A stretch of DNA of 64,000 nucleotides from Eucalyptus grandis (GCF_016545825.1 NC_052618.1:49553127-49617126), one strand, 5' to 3'. Positions 11,911 through 24,805 are shown, counted from the stretch's first letter. Numbers and translations: made by a program. The notes: generated by a model not told the origin, from the sequence alone.

Positions 11911-13100
11911 ATCTTGATAACTCCATAAAGATAGAGTTATTTTCCTATTTTAGGTAACAAATAATGCAATATCCATGAGAAAATATTTTGATTTCCTTCT
12001 ATTTATTCAAATTTTCCTTGCTTATGTTGAATAATAAGATCTGGAGAAGAAAAAGAAAAGAATGGCAAAAATCAAGGATTCCTTGATTTTGTTTCATAAT
12101 TTTATCTAGAAGCATTGGAAGATGGATATTAAATAAAAGATCTTCTCCTTTACTCCCTAATTTTATGCGAAGAATAAGCAATTACCTGAAGATAAGGGTC
12201 TTGGATGTATCCTATAAATAGGATAAGATTGAGAGCCTAAGGGGACAACTGTGTTTTTATTTAAAAATTGTTTTTCATTGTTATGGAGTTCAAGTATTTT
12301 GAAGAGAAGATAAAAATGATGACATAATTTTTTTTTAATTCAATATGCTGGGTTTAAATTGTATTTTCATTTCTTCTTCTATTATGTCCTACTTTTCTTT
12401 TGGTAAGGCTGATGTAGCCTAACCATGATATGAATTTTATGACTTTTATGTTTTGCAAGTGATTTCATCATATGAGTTATTTATTATTATGATTAATGCT
12501 TTTAAGTAACTAGTCACCACCTGAATGATCCAATATGCATGTTTAAGACTGAAAAGTGATAATATGTAATAGCTTCGTATAATATATAATCATAAATTAA
12601 ATGCGGATAGAAATATACCACGTTATTTGTGTAGCTTTATGTGATAGAAGACTCATTGTAAACTGGGAATATTCATAGATTTTAATACACTTATATTTAT
12701 TTAAACTCCCATAGAGATATATTGGATTAATAAACTTAGTGGGTTTGCTATACCTAGAGATATGATAGTAGATAGACTAGGAAATTCCACTCTCATATGT
12801 TTGATATTGTTTCTTATAAGCATAACAGTCTAAAATTCATATCTAGTGGTTATGATGAAATTGGATGCTCTAACATATTTATCTTATTGATTTACAGCAT
12901 TTAGTTTCAAAAAAAAATTAGGATTTTTAGTTTTAATTTATTCTTAATTTTATTTTAATATGTTAGATAAATTTTAGAATTAATCTATTTTAATATTTAA
13001 TTGGTTTGATTCATCAATCTTTGAAAGACAATTTTTTTTTTCATCATTACATGTTCGACATGTTTACTTGTGTTTAGAATTTTACAAACATATCCTTCTC
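11911..13100. other. AT-rich intergenic sequence, no gene
   Basis: No open frame of note. A TATA-like TATAAATA lies near 12212 in a context ('ggatgtatcctataaatagg') that could be the promoter of an old LTR, but I find no paired boundaries. Confidence 0.3.
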
Positions 13101-13420
13101 ACATCCAATTAACTATCCAAGTGTCCACCTTAGACTTTAAAACCAATATATAAGGGACTAATGCATTTTCATACATGGCTCTTGATTGGCCAGTTTCTAG
13201 GAATCAAAGAAACCAAATAAAAGTGTTAACTAGTATTCAATTCGTAAATTTGCTTATTTATTGGGCATTACGTAACTTACATAAATTTGAAGTACTTTCC
13301 AAATGCTTGCTAAATATTACATCTATGTCGTGAAACAATGAAATCAATCCATCTTATCCTAAATGATTCACAAATGAGAAATGTCAAATTAATAATAGAT
13401 TAATCATTAGCACAAACAGT
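13100..13420 (+). repeat. Diverged relic of the 2.9-kb tandem unit
   Basis: Shares with 22370-22600 and 26650-26890 the ordered blocks 'catggctcttg', 'tactttccaaatg', 'gtg(c)aac(a/c)a.gaaatcaatcc'. It is more diverged than the three main copies are from each other. Confidence 0.5.
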
Positions 13421-13708
13421 TTATTCAAGCAAAAATCAATTTTAAAGGCTCTATACCATGAGAGTGTACTTCTCAATTATATGATGGTAGAAGACAATTA
13501 AAATGCTAATATAACATGACACCTTCTAATTATGAAATGAGCCTAAACCTTTAAAACACCATTTTCTCCCAAAACAGGCTATGTTTACGTTTCTGGCCAA
13601 TTATGGAGGTGCGCCAAAATGCGAGCTGGACGTCGATATAGTGCTAGATCGAAAATTCCAATTAAAAGCATAAACTCTTAGGGTACGGGTGAACCAAGTA
13701 CCAAAATG

Positions 13709-13801
13709 ACTGCTTAATTTATTTTCAGATTTCTGATAGAAGATGCTATCCTCTCTCGCCTTACATGTCTTCTGTGAACACATTTCATTGTAACAAGAGC
13801 C
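13709..13801 (+). repeat. Left arm of a ~93-bp inverted repeat
   Basis: Its reverse complement recurs at 15078-15168 with scattered mismatches (shared 'ggcgagagaggata', 'cttctatcagaaa', 'taagcagt'). Confidence 0.75.
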
Positions 13802-15077
13802 TTATAGGCAGCAACTGTTGACTTTAGTGTATGGAATACGTTCGCAGAGGACATCTATGGCGATAGTTGGAAGGAAAATAAGACATTAGACATCTATTAC
13901 ATGGCATTATCCTTAACTAGAACAGATGAAGTCATAAAATTCAACACTTTTTCTTGGTAAATTTATTTTTTAAGATAGCAAGAAAAACCCCTCGATGCTA
14001 AGGGGCACACAATTATGGTCATGTCGAATCTTTCACAAAAGAATAAGAGAGTTTTTCTGGTTTGGCTTCAAGGAAGAAACAAAGTTGGCCAGCTCACGTT
14101 AAAATCAAATATAATGGTCTATTAACCACCTCATGTTCTGTATTAGCAAGTGGACAGCGCCAAAGGCGCCAAGACTTTTTAACAAGTTGTGGAAATTTTT
14201 AAGACTCCCCGGGAGACTATAATGGCCAATCAAAAGCTTCCTTTTTTTTTTCCTCTCTTTGGGATAAAGGAATCGAGTCCCTAAATTATTGCAAAATGTT
14301 CGATCAGATTCCTCAATTTTATATGCAACTGAATTCCTCACATGTGTGTGTCTATATATTTTGCTGTCGTTCAGATCCATGCGAGGGGTGGCCCTTGCTT
14401 AGATTTGAGGCAAGGGTGAGTGGCCTTAGCCGCTTCCACTTGCATATTGATAAAAGATTGAAGAGGACGATCCCCCACTTCTCCAGGAGCTTCACAAGGG
14501 GTGGAGAAGATCGAGGTGAACAAAGAGGGCAATAATCCCTGTAATGATATCCGTTTCTAGAAGTCGTTCCAAATTTGACTTTATTCCGAAATATCTCCAG
14601 AGCTTAATTACTTTGAATAACCCCTTGAACTCATCATCGTTGAAAATATTGGCCCAATAATCCTTGTGTTCGTCAAAGAGGAAAATAATCCTTGTGTTCG
14701 TCACGTACACATTTCGTGCCTTTTCTAGGAGCGTTTTGGTCCAAAGCCACAGTAACCCTAAAAATCTCAAATGACTTAATTATGTATTTCTCACACGCAA
14801 GAGAGACACAAGAGAACGCCTAAGCTAGCTTCAGTCCACTGCTTTCTTGCTGTGAACTAGCTATTCTATGACAGCCACAGACGAAAGTGTTATCCTGTCA
14901 ATGTGTTCAATTTCTTTAGGTAAATTGCCCAAAACTTTTCCAAAAGTTGAACTATTTTACATTAGAGAAATGATCTAAGCCTCAGTACCTACATCCAGAG
15001 AACCTATGTGGAGTGCAGATAATAACGCTTATCCGAATCTTCTAACTCAGGGAATTCATTACCCAAAAAAAAAGAAG
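13802..15077. other. Spacer between inverted repeat arms, no gene seen
   Basis: About 1.3 kb with short, overlapping open frames on both strands and no recognisable domain. It could be the interior of a degraded TIR element bounded by the two arms. Confidence 0.3.
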
Positions 15078-15168
15078 AGAGTTCTTGTTACAATGAAATG
15101 CGTTCCCAGAAGATATGCGAGGCGAGAGAGGATAGGATCTTCTATCAGAAAGCTATAAATTAAGCAGT
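15078..15168 (-). repeat. Right arm of the inverted repeat
   Basis: Partner of 13709-13801. Directly to its right begins a MITE-like sequence. Confidence 0.75.
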
Positions 15169-15173
15169 CATTT

Positions 15174-16050
15174 AAAGTGTGCTTGATAACCATTCTATTC
15201 CCGCGAATAATTTTTAATAAAAAATTATTAGAAAAAATTATTCTTTCTGATTCTGTTTTTGATAACAATTTCTAAGCATTTTAAAACGTTTGGTAACTAT
15301 CTGAAATTTTTACTCTTGAAATAAAATTGCATTTGGTACCATTCTCAAAATTTCTAATCCAAACTATTTTCTTTTATTTTTTTAATGATGTTATTACTTT
15401 TTCTCTTTTGTCTTTTCTTTTTTCATTCTTTCTTCTTCTTCAAGCTTTGGCCCAATGCCGGCCTCAGGATGACCGGCGACCGGCCAGATGAGGGTCGGCA
15501 ACCTCATCGGAGCGTCACTGGTCCTGGCAAGGCCACACCTCGTCAGTTGACCCTCGGTAGCCATGGCTTGATCAAGCCTCACTTGGTCAGGTGAGGCTTG
15601 CTGGTGGCCGTGGTAGGGTTGTGCAAGGCTCGCTGGCAAGGCCAAAGCTTGCCAATGGCTAGGTGAGCCTTAGCTAGTTCACAGATGGTTGGGGGAGGCC
15701 CACCTGGCCACTAGCAAACCTCGGCCTTGCTAATGGCTGGGCGACCCTCTGGCAAGCTTGCTAAACCTCGCCCAACTAGTGGTCGGCAATTGGCGGTGGT
15801 GGATGGCGGCGGTGGTGGAAGAAGAACAAGAAGAAAAGAAGAAGAGAAAAGAGAAAAAATAAATTTGGGTTGGCTTGATTATGGAATTGTTCCCTGGAGC
15901 AAAAGAGCAATTTTTTAACTCATTGATTCTATTTTAAATCTATTCCCAAAAACAAAACAAAAATTACCATATAAATTTCCGTTCCAAATATATTTCTAGG
16001 AACAAAAGAATAAAATCAAACACTATTTGGCAAATTGCTAAATGCGCCCT
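15174..16050. mobile_element. MITE-like non-autonomous DNA element with GC-rich centre
   Basis: The left end 'gtgcttgataaccattctattcc' and the reverse complement of the right end ('agggcgcatttagcaatttg' then 'ttgttcctag') have the same organisation. The AT-rich shoulders surround a GC-rich centre (15435-15840) rich in GGC/GCC words. The open frames in the centre (15385-15918) are on both strands and compositional. No clear TSD. A shorter relative may follow at 16048-16290. Confidence 0.35.
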
Positions 16051-16290
16051 TAGCATTCATTTGGTAACATTTCTATTTCTTTGTTTTTTTGTTCTTTTGT
16101 TTCTCGGAAGAGAAAAAGAACAAAAATCTATTTGTATCATTGAATTAATTTTCTAAATCCTCATAATAGATCAATGGCCAAAAAACAAATTTAGAACAAA
16201 AATAATGAGTAAAAAAAAATCTATATTGTTATTCCTAGGAAAAAAAAGGAGAAAGATCATTTTAGAGAAACAAGCTCAATGTAACCAGAT

Positions 16291-17740
16291 GCTTGTCTTT
16301 ACACAATTGAAACAAGGTCCAAGTGAGACCTACATCTAGACCGGTCTCCTAACCCAATCCGAGTCCCCATTTTTCAGGAAAAAAAATAAAAAATAAAAAA
16401 TCAGAAATTTAGAGAAAAATTTAGAAATTAGATTTTGAGTAGTTTTTACTAGATTTTTGTCTTAATTCTAGTTCAGAATTATTCTAGCATAAAAAATGTG
16501 AATTTTTTTAATGGAAATTCGATTTAAAATTGAATAAGCTCTTAATGCTTTATCATATGAATTTTTGAATGTTGTTTTCTTTCGGAGATAATGCTAGGTT
16601 GCGATAGCTTGGTGCCACTGAGACAAGATGTCTTCTTCCCATAAGATTCCATTGGAGACATCCTTTAAGATCATATGCAATTCTGTTTTAATAGAAAATT
16701 ATCGGGCTCTAAACAAGTCTATTGCATTACCATTTGTCTTGTGTTCATAGCAGTCAAATAAATTTGTGCTTCATGGATTTTTTATGTCATTTACTTGAAG
16801 GTTTGATGAGCTTATACAAATAGGCAAACCGACTTTAGGATTGCCTCCATTGTTAGTTATTTTGTCATTGTCCATTCCATTGGGTAACATTTGCTCTTCT
16901 TTGTAGAGCCAAAAAAGCTCAAAAAGTCTACATACTTGTTTATTGTAATGCCCAAAGATTTATTGTCAACCTCCTCATATTGTGCATTTTAAACTAGTGA
17001 GACAATTTGCTATCATTTTCAATCATCCATCTTTGACTAACTATTATATTGGATATTTTAAGGCCATCTTAGAATATCTGGGTCAATTAAATCTTTAAAA
17101 GAGTTCAGTTTTATCCAAACATGAATTGTTAAGTCTTCATTGACATTTTTACAATTAAATAAAAAAATTGAATACAAAAATTTGTAGGGTCATATCAAAA
17201 GCATTTCTATTATTTTTTATTTCGAAAATATAAATTTTATGCAGTTACTAAATGCATTCTTTTGCTCAAAAACTCGTCCAAGGAATATAATATAATATTT
17301 TACTTGGGTTTCTAATCTACCAATCATAAATTGATTAGTGGCGACTCATATTTAAAATTGATTTGTAAGTTAAAAACTCAAATTATAAGTCATGAATCGG
17401 TAAGCTTGGGAGAGCCTGTACTAAGCCTAATACTTAGCGAGCTATTAGCCTCTGCATGTGCCCGTGCGTAAGAGACTCTGAAAGGGAGGTCATGACAATT
17501 TAAATAGTTGATACCTTGATTGCATCTACAGTGCCCTTATTTAAAATGGTTAATGCAAGTGTTTACACTAATTTTGATTCATATAGTCTAGGCATCAGCT
17601 TGAGGAGCACATTGAAAATACATTTTCATCGTAATCTAGGCTTGCCTTTTTCATCTTGCCGTTGCTAAGTAGAGTCAGAGTTCTTTCATTTTCTTCTTTG
17701 AACCCATGATTTGACAAGCTTGTGGGTGTTCAATCTTCAG
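16291..17740. other. Unassigned AT-rich sequence left of the Ca2+-ATPase exons
   Basis: I looked for upstream exons of the Ca2+ pump here and found none. No other coding signal. Confidence 0.35.
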
Positions 17741-18438
17741 ATTTTCAATGAACTTAATGCCTTAGAACCAAATGAGTTTAATGTGTTCAAGGGAATCACG
17801 AAGAAGCATCTCTTCATGGCGATGATAGGTCTAACTCTAATACTTCAGGTGAGAACCGTCCAGCTTTTTTCTTGATTGAGTTAGGTAATACCGTAAAATT
17901 TTATCATGATCCTCTATTTTTCCTTCTCTTCAGGTCACTATCATAGAATTTCTCAGGAAGTTTACTTCAATAGTGATACTTAATTGGAAGCAGTGGATCA
18001 TATCCATTTTTATTGCTTTTAGCAGGTATGTAGCTTGTATATCTCTCGTGATATTCATGGTGACTTCTAGAGAGTTTCTCATAACCTTCTAATTCTTATT
18101 TCCGTTTTATTTTATTTGAAATTCTGTTGATACATTATGAAAAGAGCATTAACACCAGTAACCACTTGCTTTTTATTAAATTGGGCGTCAGCTCTTCACT
18201 AACGGTCTTTCCTTCACGGTTTGAAAACAGTTGGCCTCTGGGTCTTGTTGGAAAGCTAATACACGTCCCCAGAACTCCGTTTGCAAGAATATTCTGTCGT
18301 CGAAGAGGACGAAGACTCCAAAGTCACCGAAGTAAGAGTTCTTTGCTGCTTTTCTGTGCGAGCCAAGTTTTCAAGATTTTCAGTTGCCTTGCCGCTAATT
18401 TTCCTTTTCGTCCTGCAGGGCTACTGAGTGAATCTTGA
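17741..18438 (+). pseudogene. C-terminal exons of an autoinhibited Ca2+-ATPase (ACA8/ACA10-like), isolated fragment
   Basis: The exons encode the last transmembrane segments and C-terminus of a plasma-membrane type IIB Ca2+ pump. Exon a (17741-17848) encodes IFNELNALEPNEFNVFKGIT... ending LILQ before a GTGAGA donor. Exon b (17934-18025) encodes VTIIEFLRKF...LNWKQW after CTCTTCAG and ends at AG|GTATGT. Exon c starts at 18231 after GAAAACAG and encodes WPLGLVGKLIHVPRTP. A possible last intron (18332-18418, GTAAGA...CTGCAG) leaves the same stop at 18436-18438. The phases join (36 codons, then 92 nt plus 101 nt). The motifs are closest to the intron-containing ACA8/ACA10 group; ACA12/13 lack introns. 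No upstream exons for the phosphorylation or nucleotide domains were found nearby, so I call it a fragment, although a gene with distant 5' exons cannot be excluded. Confidence 0.7.
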
Positions 18439-19974
18439 ATAAGCTGGGACAGTGTGTGTCTAGTTTACAGGACAACATGATACGTTGACAGCACACTCCT
18501 GACGTACATGGTTTATCACGTAGTTCTGACACGATAGTTCACTACCCTTTTGAGATTTTTCCGATGCATTTGCATGGCTTCCGGTGAAAGTTTCTATTCA
18601 CATTTCGTGAGAATTGGACATGACTTAGGGGGAACTTTTTAATACAGAATTTGTTTCTTCTCTGTTCCAGTGAAGTTGAATGTGGTGAAATGAAGGTCGT
18701 TACGTGCTTGCAGTTTGACAAAGGCCTGTTGACTAAAAGACTCGACTTATCGTGATTTTCATAGGAGAAGACGGGTTGTTCTCAAATAATATCAAATAAG
18801 TCTGATTTCAGCCAAGCCATAGTCGCATTTGGCTTTCTCATGAACTTTACACGACAACGTTAAGGTTCTTTAATTTCAAAAGGCATTTCACTGTTTTCAT
18901 CTCTGAGGCCCCCACCTTTGGGTTTCTTCCATTTTGGGACCAGATGAGACCGCTGGCTAAAGCATCTTTTTATCCCCTAAGCAAAGCTAAACCAATTTAT
19001 AGACACATTAGAATTACATTTGTTGCAACATAAAGGAAAATAGTTAGGCCATGCTTTTGAGAGTTACTTCTGCTAAAGCCTGGAGGGTTTTGTTAACCAA
19101 ACATGATAGATTCAATAAGCTCGGAGGAGGTTAATATCTCATATTCTGGAAATGAAAAGTTAAAAAAGCAAGGACTAGATTTTTCACCCTCGCTGTACAA
19201 GATATCTGTGACACACCCTTTTAGCTTGCGATAGAGCAGACCATGGAAATGGTACATGGCATTTCCAACCGTCGGCGCATAGTTTCCCCTCCAACAGGCT
19301 GGAGATTTGAGGCCCTTTTGAATGCCTTCACACAGAACAATATCTTCCATCTGCAATTCCTTAAATACGTGAGGATCGTAATGCCCAAGTGTTGGTTCTA
19401 CGGAATGGATATATGTTTTACTTTCTTATACTTGGACTCTTTCACTATCTTGCAGAGTGTTCTCTACCAAAATCTAGTCATCCTGTAATCGACGGAAGTA
19501 GATTAGATGAATTACTGAAAATGATGGGAAATTTGAAGGAGAAAAAAGCTTGAATCTGAATAGCTATGGACATCTAACTTGACCATGTTGAGAAAACTTG
19601 CATAATTAATTCCCCATGAACTGGAGCACCATCATAAGATTCAGCGTCATGAGAAAGCGTTAAATGTGTGGAATGATGAATTTAAGATGATCCCACAGGA
19701 CAAATGAATTAATGGATGTGAGCAGTGCCAAAAGTGACAAGGGATGAACTAGAATATGAAAACGGAGTTTCTGGAGGACAGTGAAAACTGATTGTTTTAC
19801 AGGATATGATAGTAGAATAAATAAGAACATTTACAGATCCGTGTCTTTAGCTACTTAGCTCTACTTTCTAAAGGCATGCTGCACCATGACGTACTCTATT
19901 GCCGCTAACCTTTCCTGGGGTAACAACTATCAGCCAAAGGGCTGAAGGCATGCATATTCAACGCCACATCTTGT
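18439..19974. other. Downstream flank, no gene recognised
   Basis: Probably 3' UTR and intergenic sequence of the Ca2+-ATPase fragment. The opposing open frames at 19093-19356 and 19243-19488 overlap, have no domain and are not called. Confidence 0.35.
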
Positions 19975-22873
19975 GAAGTATTCATCACCATGTAGCACTT
20001 TATCCTTACGAGGTTCAAAAGGTGGTTCTCATGCATAACACTTTGTTGCGCATGGCACTTAGTTTTATGGATGAGTTACAAAGACTGAGCTTGATTCCGC
20101 CTAGATTGGACGACTCAATTTTTAGGCCCAAATAGGTGTGAGCCGTGATTTCGAGGTCCCCAATATTTTTATTGGGCTAGTCTGGCCCATTTTAGACCTC
20201 AACTTCTTTGGCCTAGATTGACTCGAACAATTACTAAAAAAATATAAAAATATGTAATACATAAAAATAATAAAATAAATAGTAGAAAGAACATTATTTA
20301 TATTTAAAGCGCTTTAATAAAGTCCATATAAAAAAAACAGAGTAATTTTTTAGGCCCAAAATATAACAACTAATCTACTAAAAAGAAAAATCAGGCTCGG
20401 CCTGATTCAGCTTGGGCCCAAAGACATTGAATACTGGGTCTTTCGACCCATGCTCACCCTTATTGAGTTCTTACGGTTCATAAATATCAATCCATAGTCA
20501 CTGCATATACTGGACATTCGATATCACACTTGACAAATGCATATTAACACAAGTGATCCGATTAACATATAGAATATGATATATGATTTACAAATACTAA
20601 AGACATTAAAATCCATAAACTCGATCAATCAACATTTCACTTGTTAGACATCAAATTTTTTTTTCCACTTTAATCGGATCAATATCTTCTAGTTCTCTTT
20701 TCTCTAACTCAAGAAACACAGACTGAATACCCCACTAGTCTCATTCTATACATCAAAATCTCTCTTTCAACCAAATAGACTTGTATATAATCTGATATAT
20801 CTCTTTAGCAGTGGATTGATGAATTGATTAGTCACGAGTCATCAAAAACTACTCTTGACTAAGCTAATATGTAAGTGGCGTCCAAAATCTCATGATTGTG
20901 AACGACTTATCTTTAAACTAAAACTGGGGATAAGAGCATGAACTATGAAATACTATTACATAGCCATTGAAATAGCGTGGCGACTAGGTATAATTTGAGA
21001 GTGGATTCATTGATTACGCATTTGACAGAATGACGAGTCTTCGTCTCCGTGGACTTCTTAATCCTCACTTAATTGACGGGGCATTAATAGACTAAGCAAG
21101 TCCACCACCGCGTATTGAAGTCAATAGGACATGATGGAGTACAGCCACTTTGTTTAATTGACAGAATAAGTTCCATCATTAATAATTATGAACTGGACAA
21201 TATTATATTATATATTTAATATTTATATACCGAACTACACGACAGACTTTGATTGGGCAATAAGTCATATGCAACAATTAATAAAAATAATTAGTGTGTT
21301 TTATATTTCTCTTTCTAGTTTTTTCTCGAAGACGTGGAAATAGGAATAACACTACAAGCATTTCTATAATTCCGTAATGGACGAAATGGCGCACTATCTG
21401 GCAGGGGGCGTAGTCATCAATTAAGTGTTGGAATTAGCGTTTGAATAAAATTTGTCAGTGGGAAAATGATGATGGGGAATGTGAAAGTCCCTTTAAGCAT
21501 TATTGACGTTTGTCTGACAATTGTTGAAGCTTATTTCAAATTGTTTTTAAATTGCTATACCAAAACGTATCGTAAACCTTATGTAATTTGTATCAGTTCA
21601 ATCCATTTTATCAATTTTGACCAGCCGACATTGATGTGACATTTTTTAAATAATATTTTGATAATTTTTAATTTATATGTATTTTCTTTTATTTTTTCCC
21701 CTTCCCTTAGGGGCGGGATGCCCTTGCCAGCGCTGGGCAAGGGTATTGCGGCTCTTGTTACCTCACTCGCCCAGATCAAGCAAGGACGTCACAGCCCACC
21801 CCAGATCTAGGCGAAGGGCCATGCTCCCACCTCCTTGTCAGCAAGGGTTGGACGTCCTCACTAGCCTTGAGGGAAGAGGAAAAAAATCAAAGAAAACAAA
21901 ACAAAAAATTATAAATAAATTCAAAAAATTGTAAAAATATTATTTAAAAAATGCTACATCAATATCGATGGGTCAAAGTTGACCAGATAGACTGAACTAA
22001 CATAAATGTACTGAATTGGCAAAAAAAAAAATTAAAACTTAATTGACACAATTACAAAAGGTTTAGAACTTCTTTAGTAATTTTCCCCAACCTCCATGTT
22101 TGTTATACTAATTTTAACATTCAAACTTAGTGTTTTCTTGAGCAAACGTGTGAAAACAACCGTATTACACATATGTACATGTATTGGGGATCAATCCTAA
22201 GTAGAATTAAGAAAATTCACTTACTAGTGGTCCAATTTCAAATCCGGACGGCACCTCTATCTCATGGATGACCACCTAAACACCGTCAAATAAATTAGAC
22301 TTCCGTAAAATAAATTAGAGTTCCCTCCAGACTTCATCCACACATAGTAGAGTCTTGGTTGGCCATTCTATAGGAATCAAACGTATGATGGACTGATACA
22401 TTTTCACGCATGGCTCTTGTTCCGCCACTTCCTAAGAGTCAAATAAACCATATAAAATAGTTACTCATTATTCAGTTTATGAATACAGTTTTATTTTTTC
22501 GGCATTTATGTAATTTATGTAGTACTTTCCAAATGTTCGCTAAACATTATATTTACATGGTGCAACCACGAAATCAATCCTTCTTATGCCAAATCACATA
22601 GATAAATTCCTTTTATCACAATTGCATAATATCTTGATTGATGTTGACATATCACTAGATGTCAAAATTTCACAATATTTTAATTCCAGCAAGCAATCAT
22701 CTCAATGTTACAGACGCAAATCACCAATTAAGTTATTGACCATCTCTTCTAGCGATAGAAAATGCTAATGATAGTACACCACATGGATGAAATTCTATGA
22801 TGCATACCGCACGGTCGATCCTGCTGATATACCCAAGTGGTCTCACATGAAAGATTCCGGAGATGGCCCTCAT
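19975..22873 (+). repeat. Tandem unit copy A (~2.9 kb)
   Basis: First of three head-to-tail copies. The start 'tagcactttatccttacgag' matches 22901ff and 27197ff. The unit has no long ORF. It contains an ancestral TIR element (about 21553-22088). Copy A lacks a ~50-bp piece present in B and C (near 21485), and has clean empty sites for the insertions in B and C: 'agggaataac' class at 21341, 'caataagtcatatgc' at 21258 and an uninterrupted 'catgcataacactttg' at 20030. Confidence 0.8.
21553..22088. mobile_element. TIR element with GC-rich centre inside tandem unit A
   Basis: The left shoulder ('cagttcaatcca...caattttgaccagccgac...tttttaaataatatttt') is mirrored by the right shoulder ('aaaatattatttaaaaaatg...gtcaaagttgaccag...gactgaac'). 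The centre (21700-21870) is GC-rich with repeated 'caaggg' words. The same insertion is in copy B, so it predates the duplication. Ends are approximate. Confidence 0.55.
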
Positions 22874-23820
22874 AAGTTCAAGACGTGGTTCCCACAATAT
22901 AGCACTTTACCCTTACGAGGTTCAAAAGGTGGCTCTCATGCATAACACTTTGTTGCGTATGGCACCTAGTTTTATGGGTGAGTTACAAAGATTAATCTTG
23001 TTTTTGCCATTGGCCAATGTCAATTTTCAAGCCCAAATAGGTCTGAGCCGTGATTTCAAGGTCACCAATATTTTTATTGGACCGGTTTGGACCATTTAAG
23101 TTCTTAACTTCTTCGTCATAGACTAAGTCAAACAATTACCTTCTCAGGGGAATTGGGGTGGGGACGATTTCATTTCAGGAGTGGGTTTCAACTCCCACGC
23201 CCTGCAAGGAGGCAAGGGCAAAAAGTCTGAGAGTGAGTGTTAGAGTAGGATTAGAGTAGGACCGACCAAAAAAAATACTTGAAGTGCTTCAATAAAGTCG
23301 ATATAAAAAAAAATAGAGTAATTTTTTAGGCTCAAAATATAATAACCAATCCATTAAAAAGAAAAATCAGGCTAGGCTTGAATCCGCATGCCAAAAAACA
23401 TTGAAAACTAGCCCTCTTGATCCATACTCACCCTTATTGAGTTCTTATAGTTCACAAATATCGATCCATAGTCGGTGCATATACTTGATATTTGTTATCA
23501 AAGGTGACAAATGCATATTAACACAAGCGATCTGATTTACATATAGAATATGATATACGATTTACAAATACTAAAGACATTAAAATCCATAAACTCGATT
23601 AATCAATGTTTCACTTGTTAGATATCAATTTTTTTCACTTTAATCGGATCAATATCTTCTAGTTCTCTTTTCTCTAACTCAAGAAACACAGACTGAATAC
23701 CCACTAGTCTCATTCTATACATCAAAATCTCTCTTTCGACCAAATGGACTTGTATATAATATGATATCTCTTTAGCAGTGGATTGATGCATTGATTAGTC
23801 ACGAGTCATGTATCAACTAA

Positions 23821-23830
23821 TTACAAAAAC
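23821..23830 (+). repeat. Target-site duplication (ttacaaaaac), left
   Basis: Repeated at 24806-24815. The empty site with one copy is visible in unit C at about 28260-28269. Confidence 0.9.
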
Positions 23831-24805
23831 GGGATAAGTACACTAATTGTGCCATAAGTTGTGTACGGCGCTCACTTTGGTGCCAAAAGTTTCCGTTGGA
23901 TCACTTAAGTGCCAAATCGGAGGAAAAATGCTCACTTTGGTGCCACCGGCGAAAGATTCCGGCCACCGGCGAAAGATTCCGACCAAAATGATTACGTGGC
24001 TTTTTTTTATAAATAAAAAAAAAATCGCCAAAGCCTTCAAACGAAGTCGTTTTCGGTCCTCCTTAAGAAAATGACGTCGTTTTGCCGTCTTACATGGATG
24101 GCCTCACAAAAACGATGTCGTTTAACTCATTTGGGGATTTTTCCGACCTAGCTCGCTTGGCCGTCGTCGCTCGGTCTCCGCCGTCGCTGGGCCGCCGCCG
24201 CTCGCTCAGCCACCATTGCTTGGTGCTGTTTGGACGCCCTCAACGGCACACAAGGGAGCACCAGCCCTAGTCGCCAAAGCCTTGGTACTGGAAGACACAA
24301 GCCAGGCACTCGTCGGGGAGATCGGAGATGGAGAGGGAGACATCAATAGCGGCGCACTCGTCGGCGGCCTCCCCAAGCACCGGCTAGATCGCGGCCTTCA
24401 ACTTGGCCGTCGTCGGGGTTGGGGTCGGGGTCAAGGTTGCGGCCGCCGAGTGGCCATCGTCGGGGTCGGGGTTGGGGTTGGGGTTGGAGCCACAGCTGTC
24501 AAGCACGGGGGTCGTCGAGATTTAGGGTTTGAATTGGGGGAGACACCAAACGACGTTGTTTTGGTGTTAGGACGCTAAAACGACATCATTTGAAGGCCTA
24601 AGTGATCGAAGGAAACTCCGGCGAGCCACATCAACATAAGAAATTAATTAAAAAAGGCCACGTCGGATTTCCGGCCGATCAGATCGGCGTTGGCACCAAA
24701 GTGATCGTTTTTCAAATTTTTTGGCACTTAAGTGATCCGACGGAAACTTTTGGTACCAAAGTGAGCGCCGTACACAACTTATGGCACCATTAGTGTACTT
24801 ATCCC
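23831..24805. mobile_element. Non-autonomous Mutator-like element with ~180-bp TIRs
   Basis: A 975-bp element with ends GGGATAAGTACACTAATTGT and the near-perfect reverse complement at the right (...TTAGTGTACTTATCCC), and 10-bp TSDs. TIR similarity is strong for about 90 bp and continues more loosely for another 90. The interior is GC-rich and has several near-palindromes of the form AAACGACGTCGTTT. The interior open frame 24216-24578 contains GGGGTTG repeats and no known domain. The sister tandem unit C shows the uninterrupted site. Confidence 0.9.
24414..24496 (+). other. G-rich GGGGTTGGGGTCGGGG tract, G-quadruplex-capable
   Basis: Clustered GGGG runs separated by two or three bases at 24414-24432 and 24460-24496, inside the MULE interior. 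Confidence 0.6.

Noticed and set aside
15385..15918. Overlapping open frames on both strands
   Set aside because: They come from the GC-rich centre of a MITE-like element and have no domain.
24414..24496. Interstitial telomere repeat
   Set aside because: The plant telomere repeat is TTTAGGG; this GGGGTT tract is irregular and within a MULE.
24216..24578. A gene captured by the MULE
   Set aside because: The frame has Gly/Val-rich low-complexity sequence from the G-rich tract; no host gene family is recognisable by eye.
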